Positions 57,465-59,405 of a DNA stretch of 59,405 nucleotides are shown here, piece by piece; the stretch's first letter is position 1; every line of letters starts with the position of its first letter. A program made the translations under genes and the position numbers. The DNA is taken from assembly GCA_009602735.1 (NCBI GenBank), contig WELA01003352.1:301269-360673 (forward strand), given 5' to 3'. The DNA is from Mesotaenium endlicherianum. Taxonomy: Eukaryota; Streptophyta; Zygnematophyceae; Zygnematales; Mesotaeniaceae. The notes under the pieces are model-generated. The model ran no database searches and had not been told where the DNA came from. It worked only from the letters and a program-made list of their open reading frames with translations.

Positions 57465-58870
57465 TCACACAACTGCAACCACCTGCTCCTCCTCCTCCTG
57501 CCGCCGCTGTCGCTGCTGCTGTCCTGACTCTTGCTCACTAATACCATCTGCAATATCAGCAGCCAAACCTGAGCCAGCACCCACACTCTCCTCCAATGGT
57601 AGTGAGGCGAGGCCCCTCGCATGGTTCTCGGGAAGGTGCGCATTGTCATCGTCGGCTGACGCGCTGGAGCTAGTGCTTGCCACGGCGAGGGCTTCCAGAC
57701 GGGCGCGCTCGCGCCTCTGCGCGCTGCTATTGGACGGCCTTGCCACGTTGGCCGCCTTGTCGCGCTGTCGCCGCTGAACCTCCAGGTGGATGAGCAGCGC
57801 GCTGATGTCAGCGGGGTTCACGCCCCCGACACGTGTCGCCTGCCCGATGTTGATCGGCCGCACCTGCATCGCCGTCACCCGCCCCGGCCCCCCCGCCCCC
57901 GCCCCCGCCCCCGCAACAACAACGCAGCCGACAAAGAAGAAAGCATGAGGCTCGGGAGCGCCAATTGAGCCGGAGCCACATGGCAGCAGCCTGTTCCTGA
58001 GGTCAGCGGCCAGCTGAGAGGGCCCTACGCCCGGAGCACGCACATGGTCTGAGAGCAAAGAGAAGGTACACCGATCACAACGCCTCCGAGAGCCTGCCAC
58101 GACTCTACGACTCGGCGAGGAGGCTGATGGGCAGATGAACACACGCACCTTGGAGAGCTTCTCGCGCGCCTCCATGGAGAGCGTGGAGATGGCGTTGTAG
58201 TCGATGTGCGCGGGGATGGGCTTGTTGTGCTTCGCCGCCGTCTGCGTGCCATTGACCCCTCCCCCCCCCAACCCCCGCCACCACCACCATCGCTCCCCAA
58301 TCCTTTCATTTGCTGCGCTCGTGCTGAATGCCAACACGGCATGGCCAGCTCGCTGGCAGCGTGGCCAAAATCGCGCTGACTGCCTACACGGTGCCGTTGC
58401 GCCTACCATCCGTGAAAACAAAGATTCTTCTGGCACATGAACCCTAACCTGCAAGAGGACCTCTGAACCTGTACCCGGACGACCACTGCCAGCGAGCGAT
58501 GCCAGAAAACTGCCGGGTGTGAGGAGCACAACCCAGCAGCAGCACCAGAGGTGGCCACAGCAGGGGCAGAGGCAGAGGCGGAGGCAGCAGAGCTAGGGAA
58601 GGTTTGGGCAGCCTCCGGGGGGGGGGCAGGGGGGTGACCTGACCTGCTCCAGCTGCGTGTGCTGGCGCGCGATGAAGCCCTCGTACTTGAGCTCCGTCTC
58701 CACGCACTCCTTCTCCGCGCCCGTCAGCCGCGCGTCGCTGCCCCCCCACCCGTGCGCGTCGAGCACGCTGTAGTGCACGTGCGGCCGCCGCAGCAGGCTG
58801 TCCAGCGACGTGGCCGCCTTCAGCGCCTGCTTCGACAGCTCCGCGATCTCCGCCGCCGCCGGGTCATCCA
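57465..58870 (-). CDS. MnmG/GidA tRNA uridine-5-carboxymethylaminomethyl synthase, C-terminal exons (partial)
   Basis: Three last coding exons on the minus strand: 58870-58644 (acceptor CTTCCAG, donor GAGCAG|GTCAGG), 58241-58149 (donor CCAAG|GTGCGT) and 57863-57465 (acceptor GATGCAG, stop). Phases match. MnmG with MnmE modifies the wobble uridine of tRNAs in bacteria and organelles; the nuclear plant copy is expected to act in mitochondria or plastids. Family blocks: SLDSLLRRPHVHYSVLD, ECVETELKYEGFIARQ, IPAHIDYNAISTLSMEAREKL, and INIGQATRVGGVNPADISAL followed by LLIHLE. The FAD-binding N-terminal two thirds lie beyond the right edge. Bacterial proteins end soon after the last block; here about 100 more residues follow, rich in Ala/Ser then Gln/Glu (QQQRQRRQEEEE). 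Introns are C-rich and short. Confidence 0.9.
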
Positions 58871-59405
58871 CTGGAAGGAGGGGCGATGGCGGCGGCAACG
58901 GTGCACGCGCAGCACGCACGGTGCACGCCACATGGCACGCACGGCACGCACGGCACAGCGCAACGGTATGTCAGGCAAGGGACGCGGCACGGCAGCCAGC
59001 ACCGGGGCACTAAGGAAAAGAGAGTGTCAAGGTGCCGGACTAAGATTTCCACCTCCATTGCTGCCGCTGCCGCCGCCGCCGCCGCCGCGGTGGGAGCTTC
59101 CGCTGAAGGCGGCGGCGGTGCAACCGTCGACAATGGGCTGCCTGCGCTGCGCTAGGCTAGGCTACGCTGCGGGAGGATACCTACCGTATGAAAGGGCGGA
59201 GACTCCAGGGAGGTGCAAAGTTGGGGTACGGCGCTAAGGCATTCGTGCAGCACCGTCTGTGCAATTCTGGAAGCAGCACTGCAATGCTGACTGTATTCAG
59301 CATGCTACATTTGGGATCGACTATTACTCAACATGTGGGCGCATGCAGCGCCCCCTCCCCCTCCTTCCTTCTCCCATCCCCTCTCACCTCTCCCTTCTCC
59401 CCCCC
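58871..59405. other. Intron sequence of the MnmG gene at the window edge
   Basis: No further MnmG exon could be identified. The DNA contains GGCACGCACGGCACGCAC short repeats (58911-58955) and a (GCC)n/(CCG)n trinucleotide run at 59056-59125. Confidence 0.45.

Overview
The window looks like nuclear DNA of a green plant-lineage organism (streptophyte). Genes are split by GT-AG introns of about 150 bp to 1.6 kb. The best recognised products are of plant type: a SAC9-like phosphoinositide phosphatase, a cytosolic-type triosephosphate isomerase with nine exons, a nuclear-encoded MnmG/GidA and a UvrD-type helicase. TTTAGGG-like telomeric motifs also occur. Gene density is low (about 11 loci in 59 kb) and the spacers are rich in microsatellites, so a streptophyte alga or early land plant is my inference. 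Species cannot be fixed from this sequence.

Layout. 1-2.9 kb: one internal exon of a UvrD/PcrA-like helicase (+) converges on the 5' part of a SAC9-like gene (-); neither continues visibly in the 1.9 kb between them. 3.5-7.0 kb: two direct copies of a non-coding, LTR-like repeat of about 1.5 kb. 8.7-9.9 kb: a two-exon universal stress protein gene (-). 10-46 kb: five members of one F-box/leucine-rich-repeat family, all on the + strand (10.9, 17.5, 26.9, 33.9 and 44.2 kb), in different states of preservation, separated by repeat-rich DNA. Between the fourth and fifth lies a five-exon gene (-) for a membrane-anchored DUF3431-like protein. 46.6-50.1 kb: complete triosephosphate isomerase gene (-). 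50.9-52.0 kb: decayed Ty3/gypsy pol fragment (-). 52.8-54.2 kb: a three-exon hypothetical gene (-). 57.5-58.9 kb: the last three coding exons of MnmG (-), running off the right side.

The housekeeping genes have no evident joint function. The coherent theme is the F-box/LRR family: two copies (1 and 5) look intact, one has a stop that removes the conserved C-terminus, one has a frameshift, and one has a decayed middle segment flanked by usable splice sites plus an internal triplication. This is birth-and-death evolution caught in one locus. The members share a C-terminal cysteine-containing module that I do not recognise.

The spacers also hold several short arrays with an exact 10-bp period, two of which appear to be inverted copies of one repeat family. 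Three runs of N (431, 57 and 1 base) sit in or next to C/G-rich simple sequence.
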